64,000 nucleotides of DNA from Haliotis asinina (taxonomy: Eukaryota; Mollusca; Gastropoda; Lepetellida; Haliotidae). The stretch is from positions 12,451,001 to 12,515,000 of the forward strand of contig NC_090287.1 of the NCBI RefSeq assembly GCF_037392515.1, read 5' to 3'. This document shows, piece after piece, positions 12,906 to 26,300 of this stretch. Under the pieces are notes generated by a model. The model was not told the origin of the DNA and did not search any database. It was given only the letters and a program-made list of their open reading frames with translations. Both the position numbers and the translations under genes were made by a program. Position 1 is the first letter of the stretch. Each line of letters begins with the position of its first letter.

Positions 12906-15902
12906 AGTATTATGAGTATATCAATTTGGACACAAGCACAGTCGAGGTGAACATGCTGCTACTGAATGAAGGCGGATACCCATGTGTTGTGAAACTTCTG
13001 GTAGTTAAATGAACAAGGGTCTTGAAAATAGGATCAAGGCTTGCTATCATTACTGTTTCATAGCCACAAGATAATATGATTAAGAACATTATCTGTTGTA
13101 CATCTACTCAATTTAACTAGTAAACCTCAAGGATGAATTGTCAAAATGATTTGTCTACATTTATGTTCATGGAGTCTCAGATTGCATGTCATCTCAAATA
13201 ACTTTGTGTGTAATGAATATTCCATCTGTAAATGCTGTGTATTGTGTTTTGGTCTGACAAAGTTGTCTATTCCGTTGCTGATGGGAGTGTAGTAGCTTTT
13301 CCCCCTTACGTCTAATATCAGTTCACCTAATGGGTTGGTGAAATGAGTTTTAGCGTTGTGTTCAATATTATTTCAGTCATATGATGAAATGCATACATGC
13401 TGTTTGTACTAAACCAGACTTATGCCAGTTTTTCAATTCCAGTCATACCATGTCACTGTTTTAATTGAGTAAATAACTCAAGACACAGTAACTGACTCCG
13501 AGCCAACCAGTGCTGGTTTTTATCCTCAATGCTTTGCACCAGGCTGGGCAACAAAATGCACCATCTTTCAAGAGTGAGATTGAAGCATCAGCCTCCCCCT
13601 CTCCGGGCAACACTCCTTCCACTGAAGCAAAACATTGGCATCACCACTCCAGTGTTTGCAGTATGCAAATGGTTTGATTCCCTGACAATATATAGATCTA
13701 TTATTGCTAAGGAAATGAACAGATTCGCTCAGAACCAAGATTTAGGCTTCAAGGAATCAGTGACTGTCCTGAGATAGGTTGAGTTTGTAGAAACCATTAG
13801 TGTATCAGTGCTATATTTAGCTTAATATGTGTTTCTTCATTCATTTAACTGTAAGATAAATACTTATATGCTGTCTTTTGCTGGACAATGACATATCAAT
13901 TGAAGTGTGCCCCATCTCTTCAAGGTTGGTATTAGACGTATTAATCATTGTAGATCTGTGTGTTTGATGTGGTGTTATCAGGGCATTTGGTTTCAGATTG
14001 TGCATATGGTTGTGTTGGAGTAAACATTATTTTTCTGGATGTCTGTGGTATAATATGTAATGTAGTTTCAACATGCTATCCAAGTTTCTGTTGCCAAACC
14101 TTTTCCTTGTTTGTAGTAGAAAGAATTCACTAAAGGTACCCTTGAGGAATATGAATCTTAGGAATGCTATAATATTTGCTTATGAGCCCAGTTATTAATA
14201 GAAAAAAAATCAACAACTCTGCTTTTGATAACAATGCTTTAAAACCCAAGATGTGACAAGGATTTTGTGTCTTTTATCACATGTGTTATCAAAAGATTCA
14301 AGGGTAAGATTCTACCATTCTGATCAATACAATTATCAATCGTTATCATTATCAATATTTGTTTTTTTGTATTTTCATTTTATAACTGTAACTACTCTTG
14401 TGTGTAAAAGGTTTTATATATATGACTTCAGCTTCAACACAGTGAAATTGTCATGTTAGAATTTATCATACTCTTTTGATTCAAAGATCCAGGAAGTAGT
14501 GTCATCTATGGGATCCTGCATCAGTGGGATTTCTCATTAAGTACTGATGCACTGGATGAGTTGTCCCTTTTCAGTGGATTATGTAAATATTTCCTGCAAT
14601 GCCGTACAAAATATGCACCTCATTCAAGAGCAGTGCTGTGATGACAATAGTTTTCTTGTCATTTGTCACCTTTGTGTTTTGTAGAACTCTTGACTGTTTA
14701 CAAGTTAAGTTGTTAAATCATTAATAAAAGTAGCACAGGCTCCTTCCATTGTGCGAAATGGCCACTGACTTGCTACCCTGTGAGTAGTAAAACGTTCAGT
14801 CGGCCCAGTAAATCTTCACCATCACTAGCCCAAATGTCTATGAAAATGTTCATTATATTATCAGCCTAATGATGACTTTCTTGAACATGAGCAAACTATT
14901 TCAGTCCTGTATTTTCTTATTTGATTTTGATGGTATTTTGCCATTGATCTTTTCTTTAGTTTCCACATTCAAATTTTGGACTAGTGAAATATTTTTTGGG
15001 CTTGTAACTTTCAGGCATGGTTAATCTGACTGGCTAGCCAAATTTGGCAACTGTTTTGCACTTTGGCTCCTTCAACTTATAAAATACCTAATTTGGGGGA
15101 TGTATTGAAAAAAACGTATTTTAACTTTCTAGTAAGTGCTTATATTCATGAAGATGAATTTTTAATCACAACCAACTATTTGATTAGATCTGCTGGATAA
15201 AATCATGAAAGAAATTCACATTTTAGAAAGGTTATACATTGAATTAGATTGTCATAGTGACATGAATTTTGTGATGTTATTTTAATTTCCACTTGGAGAT
15301 TCTTAATTCAAATAGGCACCAGATATGTTTATCTATTGCCAAAGGCAGTGATGACCTGTTACTATGGTGATCATTGCATTGTGTTGCCATCCTATGTGAT
15401 ATGAACATGACTACTGGGTATATACTGCATCAGTAGGCAAGATATAAAATTATTATATGTATATATTGTTGATATAAATACCTATGCTTGGTGTAAGATT
15501 GGTTTCATCTGACAGTTTGATTGTCAAGATAATCTTTTGAATGAAAGTGCATGTTATGTGTTACATACACATCTTATGGTGCAATTAATTTCTAAATCAC
15601 AATTTGTTCATCACCTTGTGAAAGATATGGCTACATATTTGCTTTTGAAATAATATCTATGTCCAAAGTGCTGGTTACTGGTACATATAATTCTGATTCC
15701 TTACATAAAATTGTGTGGATCAAGCACCATTAATCATGTATGCCTAAGGATTCTTTTCATTGATGTTTGCAGGAACTACATGTAAAGCCATTTCACAAAA
15801 TTTGTGCCATTATATTGATAAAAAATGGTGTAAAGTCCAGTCCACTCATTGGATTGATAGGGCATATACATATTCTATTTGCTTGTATGTATCAGGGCCC
15901 AA

Positions 15903-15993
15903 ATTTTCAAAGCTCCCTTAGCACTAAGATAATTGTAAGTGCCGTACAGTAACATTAACTTGCAGCAATCTTAGCGCTAAGAGCTTTGAAAAT
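15903..15993. mobile_element. Small inverted-repeat element (MITE-like)
   Basis: The left arm ATTTTCAAAGCTC followed by TTAGCACTAAG (15903 onward) is answered by CTTAGCGCTAAGAGCTTTGA near 15970-15989, so the 91-bp segment can fold on itself. There is no coding content. Confidence 0.5.
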
Positions 15994-16429
15994 TAGCGAC
16001 TAGAAAATTAGTTTTATTCTTGAAGAGATGTGTGTGCATCAAAGATCACTTTGCACATTTGGCCTGTTTCATGCTCATTGTTATATATCACAGGTCTATA
16101 TCATATACATGTATAAGAAACAAAGCCTACTTATATTCAGATGTTACCATATGTTTTAGTCCTCTCAATGTGGAATTGCATATGTTCACTCTTTGTGTTC
16201 TAGCTGAATTGAATTCATTGACCTAGCTTGTTCCAGTGAAAAGATTTGTTTGTGTAACTGTTGTGGTTCCCATTACAATCAAACATTAGCACAACCTTAT
16301 CTTCCAGTATGGGGAGATTTGTAACATGCATAATCTTTATTGTGAAGCAGGATTGTTTGAGCTTTTGAAAATATATAGAATTATGCTTGAGAGAAAAGAT
16401 CTCTTTGCCAATCCCCAAAATACAGTCAG

Positions 16430-16565
16430 ATCTGTCATTTAATGCTTTTGTAATGCTTTCTAATACGTCATTTAATTCTTTTTAAAATACTTTCTGACTT
16501 GTTCATTGTTAATGCTTCTGAAATACATTCTAAACTGTCTGTGTTTAATTCGTCAAAAAGTACTT
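16430..16565. repeat. Diverged tandem repeat, about 33 bp unit
   Basis: About four imperfect units contain variants of TTTAATGCTTTTGTAATGCT and ACTTTCTGA. They have the look of an old minisatellite. Confidence 0.4.
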
Positions 16566-17754
16566 TCTGGGGGTTTTTTTTGTTTCATCTTTGAAAACAC
16601 GCTCTGGTCTGTCAAGTTCTTTAATATATTCCGCAATATCCAGGGTCTGGTTTCACAAAATGATCTTTTGGCTGCAATTGTTTTAAGTCTTTGTTTATAA
16701 GGCATATATTGCTTGTGGGCCTACTCGAAACATAAGATCGTGGGTTCAGTGCCTGGTTTCACCCCAATTATGGTTAGTGGTTCGTCTGTATTACATTACT
16801 GCTTCATGGATTTACCACAGTGGTAAATGTTCCATAACACCTTTATTACTCATCTGGAAGAAGTGTAATATGTTTATGGCAATATTGCACTAGTGTAACA
16901 CCGCCAGACACATGACATCATAAGGTTTCAGTTATGACGTCACAATGCTAGTACTGCTGTCGCAATGGTACTTGACCTTCTTTGACTTGTGGAAAGCCGA
17001 GAGTCATGCTAAGAGGTGTGAGCCGCAGTTTCCATCAGTTTACGCTGGCGAGTAATAAACAGAATGCTAAAGTTGCTTCCATGAAATACCAAGAGTGAAA
17101 GAGAGTTTGATACCAAATCATTAACTTGTTTAATACAAATGGTATTATGTGGAAGGTTGTTTAGTATCCTCTGTATATCACGTTAGTCTTTTCCATTGCA
17201 TTAAGCTTCAAATAGAAGATATATAACTGGAATACTGTTTGAAACAGCATTAATCCCAACTCATTCACTCACTTACCAAGTCTGTCTCACAGTCCCTGAA
17301 CCACATTATTTTGCCGAATGCCAAGCCTTCCCTTCAGTGCTAAAGCCTTAAGGGAAGCAAATCTAGATTTCCTCAGGTTCTGTATCTTTGGTCTCCCTGG
17401 GGCTCCTTTTCAGTTAAAATTATTTACATATTCAGAGATTAAGCCTTAGTCTATCAGTCACCCATTGTGGTGATTTTGGAATGGTTCCTGAAAATTCTGT
17501 ACATTTCTGTCTCAGGCAGTGATTATTGAAAGGGGTGTTTTTCCTAATGCTAGTGGTGCTATAGAATATGACATGTTTGTTTCATTTAGCTGAAACATGC
17601 AAGAATGTTTATCCTATTGACTATACATGTGTCACATGGTATTGTAATATTAATATTAATTGAAAATCTGTACTCTCGGTACTGTTCTGAGTCAATTATA
17701 CAAGTATTTCCACTGGACTGAGTTTTGTGGCTCCAAAGGTTTGAATTGTTAAGG

Positions 17755-17887
17755 TATACTGGACAAAATAAGTTAGGGATGTTGGAATTTTTAGGATGAA
17801 TATTTTATCATTTTGTTAAGAAATACATAAATCATTATTCATAATTTCAAAATTTACATATATCCCTAACTATTTTCGTCCAGTATA
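17755..17887. mobile_element. Tc1/mariner-type MITE, 133 bp
   Basis: Long imperfect terminal inverted repeats: TATACTGGACAAAATAAGTT then AGGGAT at the left (17755-17780), and ATCCCTAACTATTTTCGTCC then AGTATA at the right (17862-17887). TA at both outer ends is consistent with TA target duplication. It is non-coding. Confidence 0.7.
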
Positions 17888-20800
17888 AAATTGTAGATTT
17901 CAGCATAGTGAACCCATAGTCAAAATAGAAAGTATTCAATGTCCTGTTCCCTTACTGTTTTGATGTAAGTACACTGTTAGTGAACTATATCTTAGGTAGA
18001 GTTACCTTCTATGCATAGCAGTCTTTATTGCTTGTACGTAGAGACCTAGTGCTGTTGGCATGGATGGACACATTTACATTGAGATGCATTACACTCCCAT
18101 GCTCTTTTGTCTTTCATTTTCCACTGTTGTTGCTTGCTGATGTCCACTGTGTATATTCACATTTGTATAGGTTGTACATATAGACTAGGTTTAGGCCCTG
18201 TTGTAAATATCAGTTTCACAGTTTCTCTTTCATAATCCAGATAAAAGAAAAGTTCAAATTGTGAATGTGCCATCTTTCACCAGCTTTCTGTTTCATACTT
18301 GTGATTCTGCCACTGTACTACAAACAATCATGCTCAACAGCATTCAGAACCTGATTGATAACAAAATACAACCTGCCAGTACCTGAAAATAACTTGTTTG
18401 TCCATCCATTTGAGACAGATTCCATTAGGTGGTAAGGGAAAATAGTTATGAAAGTAGTATGATTGCACAACTTGTGAGGTTGATTATACATGTATTTGTT
18501 TGGGAAGTGTGACCGAATGATTATCAGCTAAATGTCAGCACACTGACATGGCAAACCTAAATTTCTAAGTCTTCACCTTGTGTTACGAACTGAGGGAATG
18601 CTTGTTATCAGGTCTAGTATGATGTCATTTATCTTGCGGACAACGATGAACATTTCATGTGTTACTGTGACAGGTGTAAGGATAGGTGTGCCTGGGTATA
18701 GAATGTGTCAACAGGTAGAGATGGCAAGATCAGCTTAAAACATTTTGTGTGATATGCCTTGAATTTGAGTGAAAGATTTAGTTGATAGACCTAAATGTTA
18801 CCATTATGCGATGTCACTTGCAAATGTGTCCAGTAGGTCTAGATGGTGAATTGACTATAGGTAAGTCATCAAGGTATCCTCCCCAGGTTATTTGTACAGG
18901 CAACTTGAAGCATCTTGCCGTGAGGTGTGGCATCTTGTGACTATATGTGATGAGATATAAGATGTCAGGAATGTTTTGATATCCGAAGAAGACAATCTCA
19001 TTGTAAACTTGTATTTCTTTGGGTTGTAAGATGTCCGGGGTAGAAACAGGAAAGTTTCCGATGGTCATTTCAGCAAGTTTGATACACTTCGATCAGTTCC
19101 AACAATCACCGACTGTTGAAGATGATTAGAATGTAATTGTCTTAATATGGTACATGGGGTTTTTTTGGGTTTTTTGCAGGACAGGCAGACTTAATATATT
19201 GTTATGCTTGGTTAGTAATCCAAGATGATAAAGAATTTGAAAAAGTTAAGGTTTGAGTAAGTTTGACATTTCCAAAGTACAATCTTTTGAAATGAAAGTT
19301 TTAACCAAAATACAAAAAGAAATGTATTCATCCAACACTTCTTATTATTTGTTAAAAAAATGTAGCAATAATAAACAAAAAGATATTTCTTTGTCCATCA
19401 AGAAGTGTATATAACTATGTTTGAATTGTTAGGAACATTATTTGTCAATTGTTTCCATTGTGAACTTTTCAAATTTTTGTTATCCAAATAGCCTTGTTTC
19501 AAGGCTGTACTGAATGTTAAGCCCATGCATGTATAATAATTCTTTCCTTTAAAGTCTTAGTAAGGGACCTGTGCAAGTCTAGTATATTCTCGAAGAGACC
19601 AGTTTTGCTGACATATTGTCAACTGGAATAATCAGAGTATGAAATAGATTATATTTTCATCTCTAATGACGGAAAGTTAGTATTTTCATTGAAATCAGAT
19701 AGTACAGTTTCTACAGGTTGGATATGTGAACTTCAAACACATTTTAAAGCAGTTCATTGAACCAGTATGTGCAGTATTGAAATGACTGCAGCTTTGCATG
19801 ATTGATATGAACATAAATGTCTTGGCCTTTGCTGTTTATGTTCACATGGAGAACAGATAGTATGATAAGCCTGGGGGACCTCCATGCCCCACAGTGTTGT
19901 ATTTTGATGTATCACACACTGTCTACACACTTATTGGCATAGAATCAGTATATTGATATTAAGTCATCAATCTTACCTAGTCAACGACTTTCAAATAAAT
20001 GACAATTTTACATTTTTGCTTTTAATGCATCTGGTTAAATAGGAATTGACAAATAGGACCATTTGCTATGGAGATAATATTTTTGGTTTATTCAATCACT
20101 TTGTAATTAACTGTAATTGTGTGTATATTTTTATGAAAATTGTGTAAATCATGAGTCGTATCTAAATTATCTTTATCAAAATATTTTCTTTTTGCAGCTT
20201 TATGTTTTAATGAATTGTACAAAGGTGTTGATGTACCATGCTGTTTGGTGCAGAGTGCATTGTTAAAAGCAATCAAATTCCCATATGGGTTATTGTGATG
20301 CAGGGGAATGTAATGTTGATATTGAGATTTTTCTGTACAGTTATTATGTGTCCAGTGTCTGACAGGAGCTGCTCTCATTCATGTTCAAGCAATGAGTAGG
20401 GTATGTCTACTGTGAAAACCCATCACTGGAGGTTGTCCAGTCAGTCCTGTGTTTCCATAGGAATAAACCATTCATAGACCAATAAACTTACCAATTATAA
20501 AAGCAGACTTTGTTTTGTCTTTTGTGTCAGAATTGGGAAGGAAGGTGTTAATGTTTAAACAAGGTCACCATCAGGCCAAATTAAGAGAAACATTGGCTCT
20601 GTACTTTTGGCATTCAAGGGCACAGTTTACACTGAAGTACCATGGGGAGGTCGAGCAGCCTTGTGATTGTTTTAGCGTTCTCTCTTCAGACCAAAACCTT
20701 GCAATGGTTCACCACATGTGAGCAACGTGTGAATCTCATTTAGGGTCAATGTGTTGCCAGAGATGGGTTTAATCCATGGGGCATTCTAAGGAAGAATTAA

Positions 20801-21949
20801 AGGACATTATCAACTAACCCTTGTCATGGAAGGGCCTAAAGATATGGTGTGGTGGTGACTTTTTAGTCATCATATCCCAATTGTGTGGATTAATGCTTCT
20901 GTTGTCAACCATGAGATTATCTGGTATGACAATACAGAGTATGACAGCAAACATTTGTTCTTCAAGAGAAGATGCTTCATAGATAATTGATGCTCATTTC
21001 TGATGATATTAGGTACTGGAGGATAAGCATATCAGTGGATGCACAAGTAGTCCAGTAACTCATTTTAGGCTGTGTCCCTTAAGAATTAATCAGGAATTTA
21101 TTGGGATGGCATGTATTTTTGTCAGACTGTACAGCACTTTCTGCATTCCCATAACCCTGGCAGTGGAGAATAGGATAATCATTCCTTGGCAGTTCATTGA
21201 TGACAATCAGTGAAGATCCCGGTTAGAATTGATGGGAATATTGCCGATTGTGGCATAAAACTAAATTCGCTGATGGATGACAACGCTGGGCCTGGATGTT
21301 CTCAAGTCTTTATTGCCCAGAGCAATACCATTGATTCACTACCATCTAGGTAAGGAACATGGATATGAACTCCATCAATTTGTCTCTCTTGAACTCAAGA
21401 TTCGGACAAACGATCCACCTGTTACACGTGGAATTCACGCACTCCACGATAAATTGCGGATAATTTCAATGCTGAGAATTCAATGTTTCATTGACAGTGT
21501 GAGAGTGGTACACCAGAAAAATTCTGATGTGACCGTCAGTGGTGATTCATACATTTACAATCATTGAGATCTGTGTGATTGGTTAAGTTCTTATATGTGC
21601 ATACTTTCCGACATGGTTCACATTCACCGTTTCCTGATTTCAAGTAAATTCATACTTAATTTTAATTTGAGTTTTGGCTATTGTTTTGATCAGAAACTAT
21701 TGTATTACAGGCATCCTACAAAACACAACGTGTGTTCAGATTGCTGCTTCACTACTGTCCGTGTGTATATATCGTTTTGAACTAAATCCAGCTAATTTTG
21801 TTAAGCCATTTGCAAGCATGGACGAGTGTTGGTTACACTCTGAAAACGTGAGACTAAACAGTGTAGGCAGTGGAAACCACAGCGGCGTGTAACGCTAAAA
21901 ATTGCCATCAAGATATGTGCTGTCACTAACGGGGTCTTAGCATTATAGA

Positions 21950-22205
21950 ACCGTGAAGGTCCCGGGATAGAATAGGCCTTCAGCAAACCATGCTTGACAT
22001 AAACGGAGACTCTGCTTGTCGTAAGAGGCGACTAACGGAATCGGGTGTCAGGCTTGCTGACTTCATTGACACATGTCATCGGTTCCCATTTGCGCAGATC
22101 CATGCAGTTGGTCACTGGATTGTCTGGTCAAGACTCGATTTTTTCAGGCCATATAGCTGGAATATGGCTGAGTGCGGCGTAATACCAAACTCACTCACTC
22201 ACTGT
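21950..22205 (+). repeat. Abalone-type SINE, family A, nearly full length
   Basis: It starts with CCGTGAAGGTCCCGGGATAG and contains CCATGCTTG, CGTAAGAGGCGACTAACGGA and GACACATGTCATCGGTTCCC. It ends with ATAGCTGGAATATGGCTGAG, GCGGCGTAA and a CTCACTCACTCAC tail. Confidence 0.85.
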
Positions 22206-23351
22206 TAGCAATATATAACTCGATAGTGCTAAGACACCGTTAGTGACAATACATAGATGGCCGTTTTTACTGTTTTAGCCTTACAAGCCCCTGTGCAACA
22301 AACCATTTGCTCTTGCCCATATATATATTCTTACTTACTCACGTATGTTTTCCGCGGGGACGTACTTTGACTTCGCCATAACGTTCTGTTTGTATACAAA
22401 CTTATCTGTATAGTTGACAAACATCCGGGTGAAAATAACTTCACCTTTGAACGGCGAACCCCAAGGATACAATTAATAGGCCTACACGCATTGCCAAACT
22501 AAAAGTAGAATCACTCTGGCGGTTTGTAGGGTATCACTTTATTGCATCTTTTCAGGTAAGTTTCTAGAAGCCCGCTGGCTACCTAGAATAGGTCTGCCTT
22601 TGTTTGGGTTGTGCGTTTCCTGACTGGCGTAAGGCTTCACTATAGCGAAATTAGGTGACACCCGGAAGTTCACTTTCATTACACATGGCGGACGAACCTG
22701 ACATTCGCAACGACAGCGAGTAGTTTAAGCAGAGATGTTTCCTCTGACCAACACAACCGAGAGGAGCGACTATATCTGCATCTGATAAGGTAGCTGAACA
22801 AACTAAACCCCACGATCGATGCAGTACTTGCACATCACAAATCGCTATTCATGTCGACCGTACTGCCTACTTCGTACCAGCATGGCGACAGGCTGGTACA
22901 ACACGATATAGTTAGCTGATGTCTCTTAATGCATAACTCACATCGATACACAAAATTACACTGTGGGCAGGATCGGGTAGGCTATTCACCAGCACACACT
23001 CACCATGCATATAAACGCACTTCTTGTCAAAATGCATAACAAAGTCACGCGGCACGTGAACACTGTGAAGATGCTCCCAAAGTCTCACCGCTTGCAGCTA
23101 GAAAACATGCCAAATCCATATCGTTCCAGTAACCACTGTTTTATGTTAGATCTTATTTAGGTAGATATATTCAAATGAATGTACGGGAAATTACACTAAA
23201 CAAAAAAAACCCAACAACTTTAAAGTACATTTAATGGATATAGATTCTACAAATGTTTTGAATCCGCATACGTCCGTGTTGACAAAATGTATTTTGTTTG
23301 TCTTCTTTCAGCTGATGTTTGTATATAAGACGATTTCACAAAGGCACCGAT
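22206..23351. other. Upstream region of the VRK-BTB gene
   Basis: This stretch has visibly more CG dinucleotides than its surroundings, which would suit a promoter or 5' UTR for the gene starting at 23352. A short open frame from 22685 (MADEPDIRNDSE) was considered as a first exon. Its possible donor leaves the wrong phase for the exon at 23662, so it is not adopted. Confidence 0.3.
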
Positions 23352-26300
23352 ATGAAGCGACGACTCCCCAAAAGCAAAAACGCTGGTTCGTGTCTATTAA
23401 CCTATTAACCCCAAATAAGAGATTATCAGTTTCTGTTTACAAATATCGGTACATCTGAGAAGCCACGACACGCTGTGCCGAGTTGCTTCCCCTTTCTAGC
23501 TGGGGCAATACCAGCAATGATTTAAAGCTTTGTACCCAATTTGAAAGCAGAATCATTTTCACATTAAAATCATTTTTTTTTTTCGTACTCGGACCTTCAT
23601 TGAGATGGCATTTCATGTTTAGTTATTTTTGCCTGTATGGTTCATTTTAATGTACTTGCAGAGCCAGTGAAATCGCCAAAGGCGAAAAGAGCCCGTCCAT
23701 TCTTGACGGGCGAGGTACTCCAAGACACACTGGGGAAGAAATGGCGTCTGTTATCGGAACTAGCTGAGGGCCACATGGGACCTATATACGCAGGTAGTTT
23801 TCTCGTTGAAATTTATATCATGCTTTTGTTTGAGAATTTAAATACTTTCTGTGTGGTTAATTTGACCTGGAAACAGTACGGATTTCACATATGGTAAAAA
23901 TATGAGCTCGAAACAATAGAGCTGGTGAGCTTGAGAGATAATAGAAGTCAGATGTCAACCCGGCTTGGATTGTTGTGCCCATGCTTATTATTGGTCAGTG
24001 ACCCAGTCGGTCATGTCACTGTACCCCATCGGAATGGGTCGTTTGTCATGCCACCACCGGCTTGCTCTCCTTGACCAGATCGCCTTATGTACATGCAGGT
24101 TGTGCAAAATATAGTGTTATGCATACACTAACGTATAAACTACTGAGGAAAACAAAAACAGGCATCAAACTGTGAATGCTGCATTATTGTGTACTGAGAA
24201 ATTGCGCTTACGTTCCCAGTGATGTTATCGTCGGCGCCTCATCTGCACGTCACCTGTTGTGAGACCATCGCAATATATTAAATACCGTTTTTAATACCTA
24301 TCATATACATCATAACTTCAATAAACCATGGATGTGTGCTTCCTTTTGCCTGGTCTCCTGACTAAACTAAACAAGATATCTTAATTCGTAATGATTGATG
24401 TCGAATTACATAAGCCCCAATTTTCAAAATTTTTTTTTAATGCTTTGAATCTTTTTTTTCAGCGACATCCGATGGTGCTGCATCAAAGTCGGAAGAAGAT
24501 GTCGTCAAAATTGTGAGACTTTTAACATTGACTGTTTAGGGTAGCTCTCTGAGTATTGTTTCTTTCCTAAAGTGTGCAACTTGTTTGGATAATGCAAGAA
24601 GGCTGTCCTCAGGGTCGTTCCCAGGAATGTTAATCATATAGTGGTACCATGGCAACCCAGCTGTGTAGGCATATGGACCATGCAGTTGGTGTCATTTAGC
24701 CACTTAATGCTGATAGTGCATGGTTGTTGATTCAAGATGTGGTTGGTGTGTATTATCCATGGATATTAGCTGTTGTGTTCTCTCTTTAGATTGACTGTGG
24801 TATGTAAGTGAGAACGTCCGGTTAATAAATGATATTTTTCCAGTTATTAATATATAAATTTTTCCAGAATAGTAGAAAGCGTGAGCAATAAATCAATGAG
24901 TTTTGTACAAGGCTACTTAGAACATTATAACAGCTATATCACTGCTGTGATAGTTTAAAGGGCATAATGAATCGGAATCGGCATCTAGTAGGACAACCTG
25001 CAACTGAAAATGCCGATAATGAATGCTTGGCAGCCTGCTTAGCAGTATTTCCAAGCAGGTCAACAACCAAAAAACGTAACCACAAACACACAAATCCAAA
25101 CGGACTCATGGTGCGATCTTACTGGAGGTAAAACACTCCGGGCAATACACCAGCAGATCCAGATTAAAAGTGAGTCTAGCTTTACGCCGCAATCAGCAAT
25201 ATTCCAGCTATATGGCGGCGATCTGTAGATATCGGAGTCTGGACCAGACAATCCAGTGATCAACAACATGAGTATCGATCTGCACAATTGGGAACCGATG
25301 ACATGCGTCAACTAAGTCAGCGAGCCTGACCACCCGATCCCGTTAGTGGCTTCTTACAAGCATAGTCCCCTTTTATGGCAAGCATGGGTTGCTGAAGGCC
25401 TATTCTAGCCCGGAACCTTCACGGGTTAACAACAGTTAAGCAGATGCACAAAGTGTCTTTGTTCCATCTTAAAAAGTACATAGGCTGTGACGAACCTTGA
25501 ATAAGGTGCAAGGTATAGGTTTGTTTGTAGTATGCACTATATCGGGACACATTTATTCTTTATCGCTGTATTAACGAAAAATGTAAGTTACAGACAACAC
25601 GACGCAAGGGAAAATGGGAATGTTGGCAAGCACTGGTTTGCAACAGCCGTTGTGGCACTGCCTGGGCTTTATTTTTCAGGAAATAAAGAGCAGTGGCCAC
25701 CTGTTCAACGAGAATGTGGTTTACCAGGGAATGGGAGTTGCCAAATTAGGTTTGTATATGTTGATATTCCTTCAGGAGAGAGTTGACCATCGGGGATGAG
25801 TTATATTGATGAGTGCATAGTGTTTTACGCCGCTTTTGGCAATATTTTAGCAGTATAACGGCGGGGGACATCAGAAACGGTCTTCACGTATTGTAACCAT
25901 GTGTGCCATCGAACCTTCAGCGTGACCAGCGGATGCTTTAACCATTCTTAGTTGATGAAATGTTAACCATTCAGTATTGATGATTGGGAAATGGTTTAAT
26001 AGCAGAGTATATATTGTACACAGTCTCAAGTCAACTGACATGAAAACGCGGAGGATTTGCTCCCAAAATGAGGCTCTGTTCTGATGTCCTCTATTGCTCA
26101 CAGTGGCTTTATAGCAAAGGGCTTATTGTGTATTTCAGATACACACTAAGCAATGTGTTGTGAGTTAAGGATCTACAGTAAAGAAAAGCACCTATCGTCA
26201 ATACTTGACGAGACACTGGTATTTTTCAGCAGTCAGCGACGAGTATTGTTTTTGCTTCGCTTTTAGCAATATTTCAGCAATACCACGGCGGTGAACACTA

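Larger units (their letters stand above)
11583..21949. other. 3' UTR and long intergenic stretch
   Basis: No convincing coding exon was found in about 10 kb. The start is presumably the 3' UTR of the coiled-coil gene. Recognisable content is limited to diverged tandem repeats (12668-12905, 16430-16565) and small inverted-repeat elements (15903-15993, 17755-17887), listed separately. The rest is AT-rich unique-looking sequence. Confidence 0.5.

Noticed and set aside
20088-20378. 96-codon minus frame
   Set aside because: No splice context, no recognisable motif and AT-rich surroundings; likely chance.
21277-21567. 96-codon plus frame
   Set aside because: No motif, no splice signals that extend it, and no similarity that I recognise.
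22685-22720. MADEPDIRNDSE as first exon of the VRK-BTB gene
   Set aside because: The nearest donor (GTAGTT) leaves phase 2, whereas the next firm exon needs phase 1; the exon ending at 23385 fits better.
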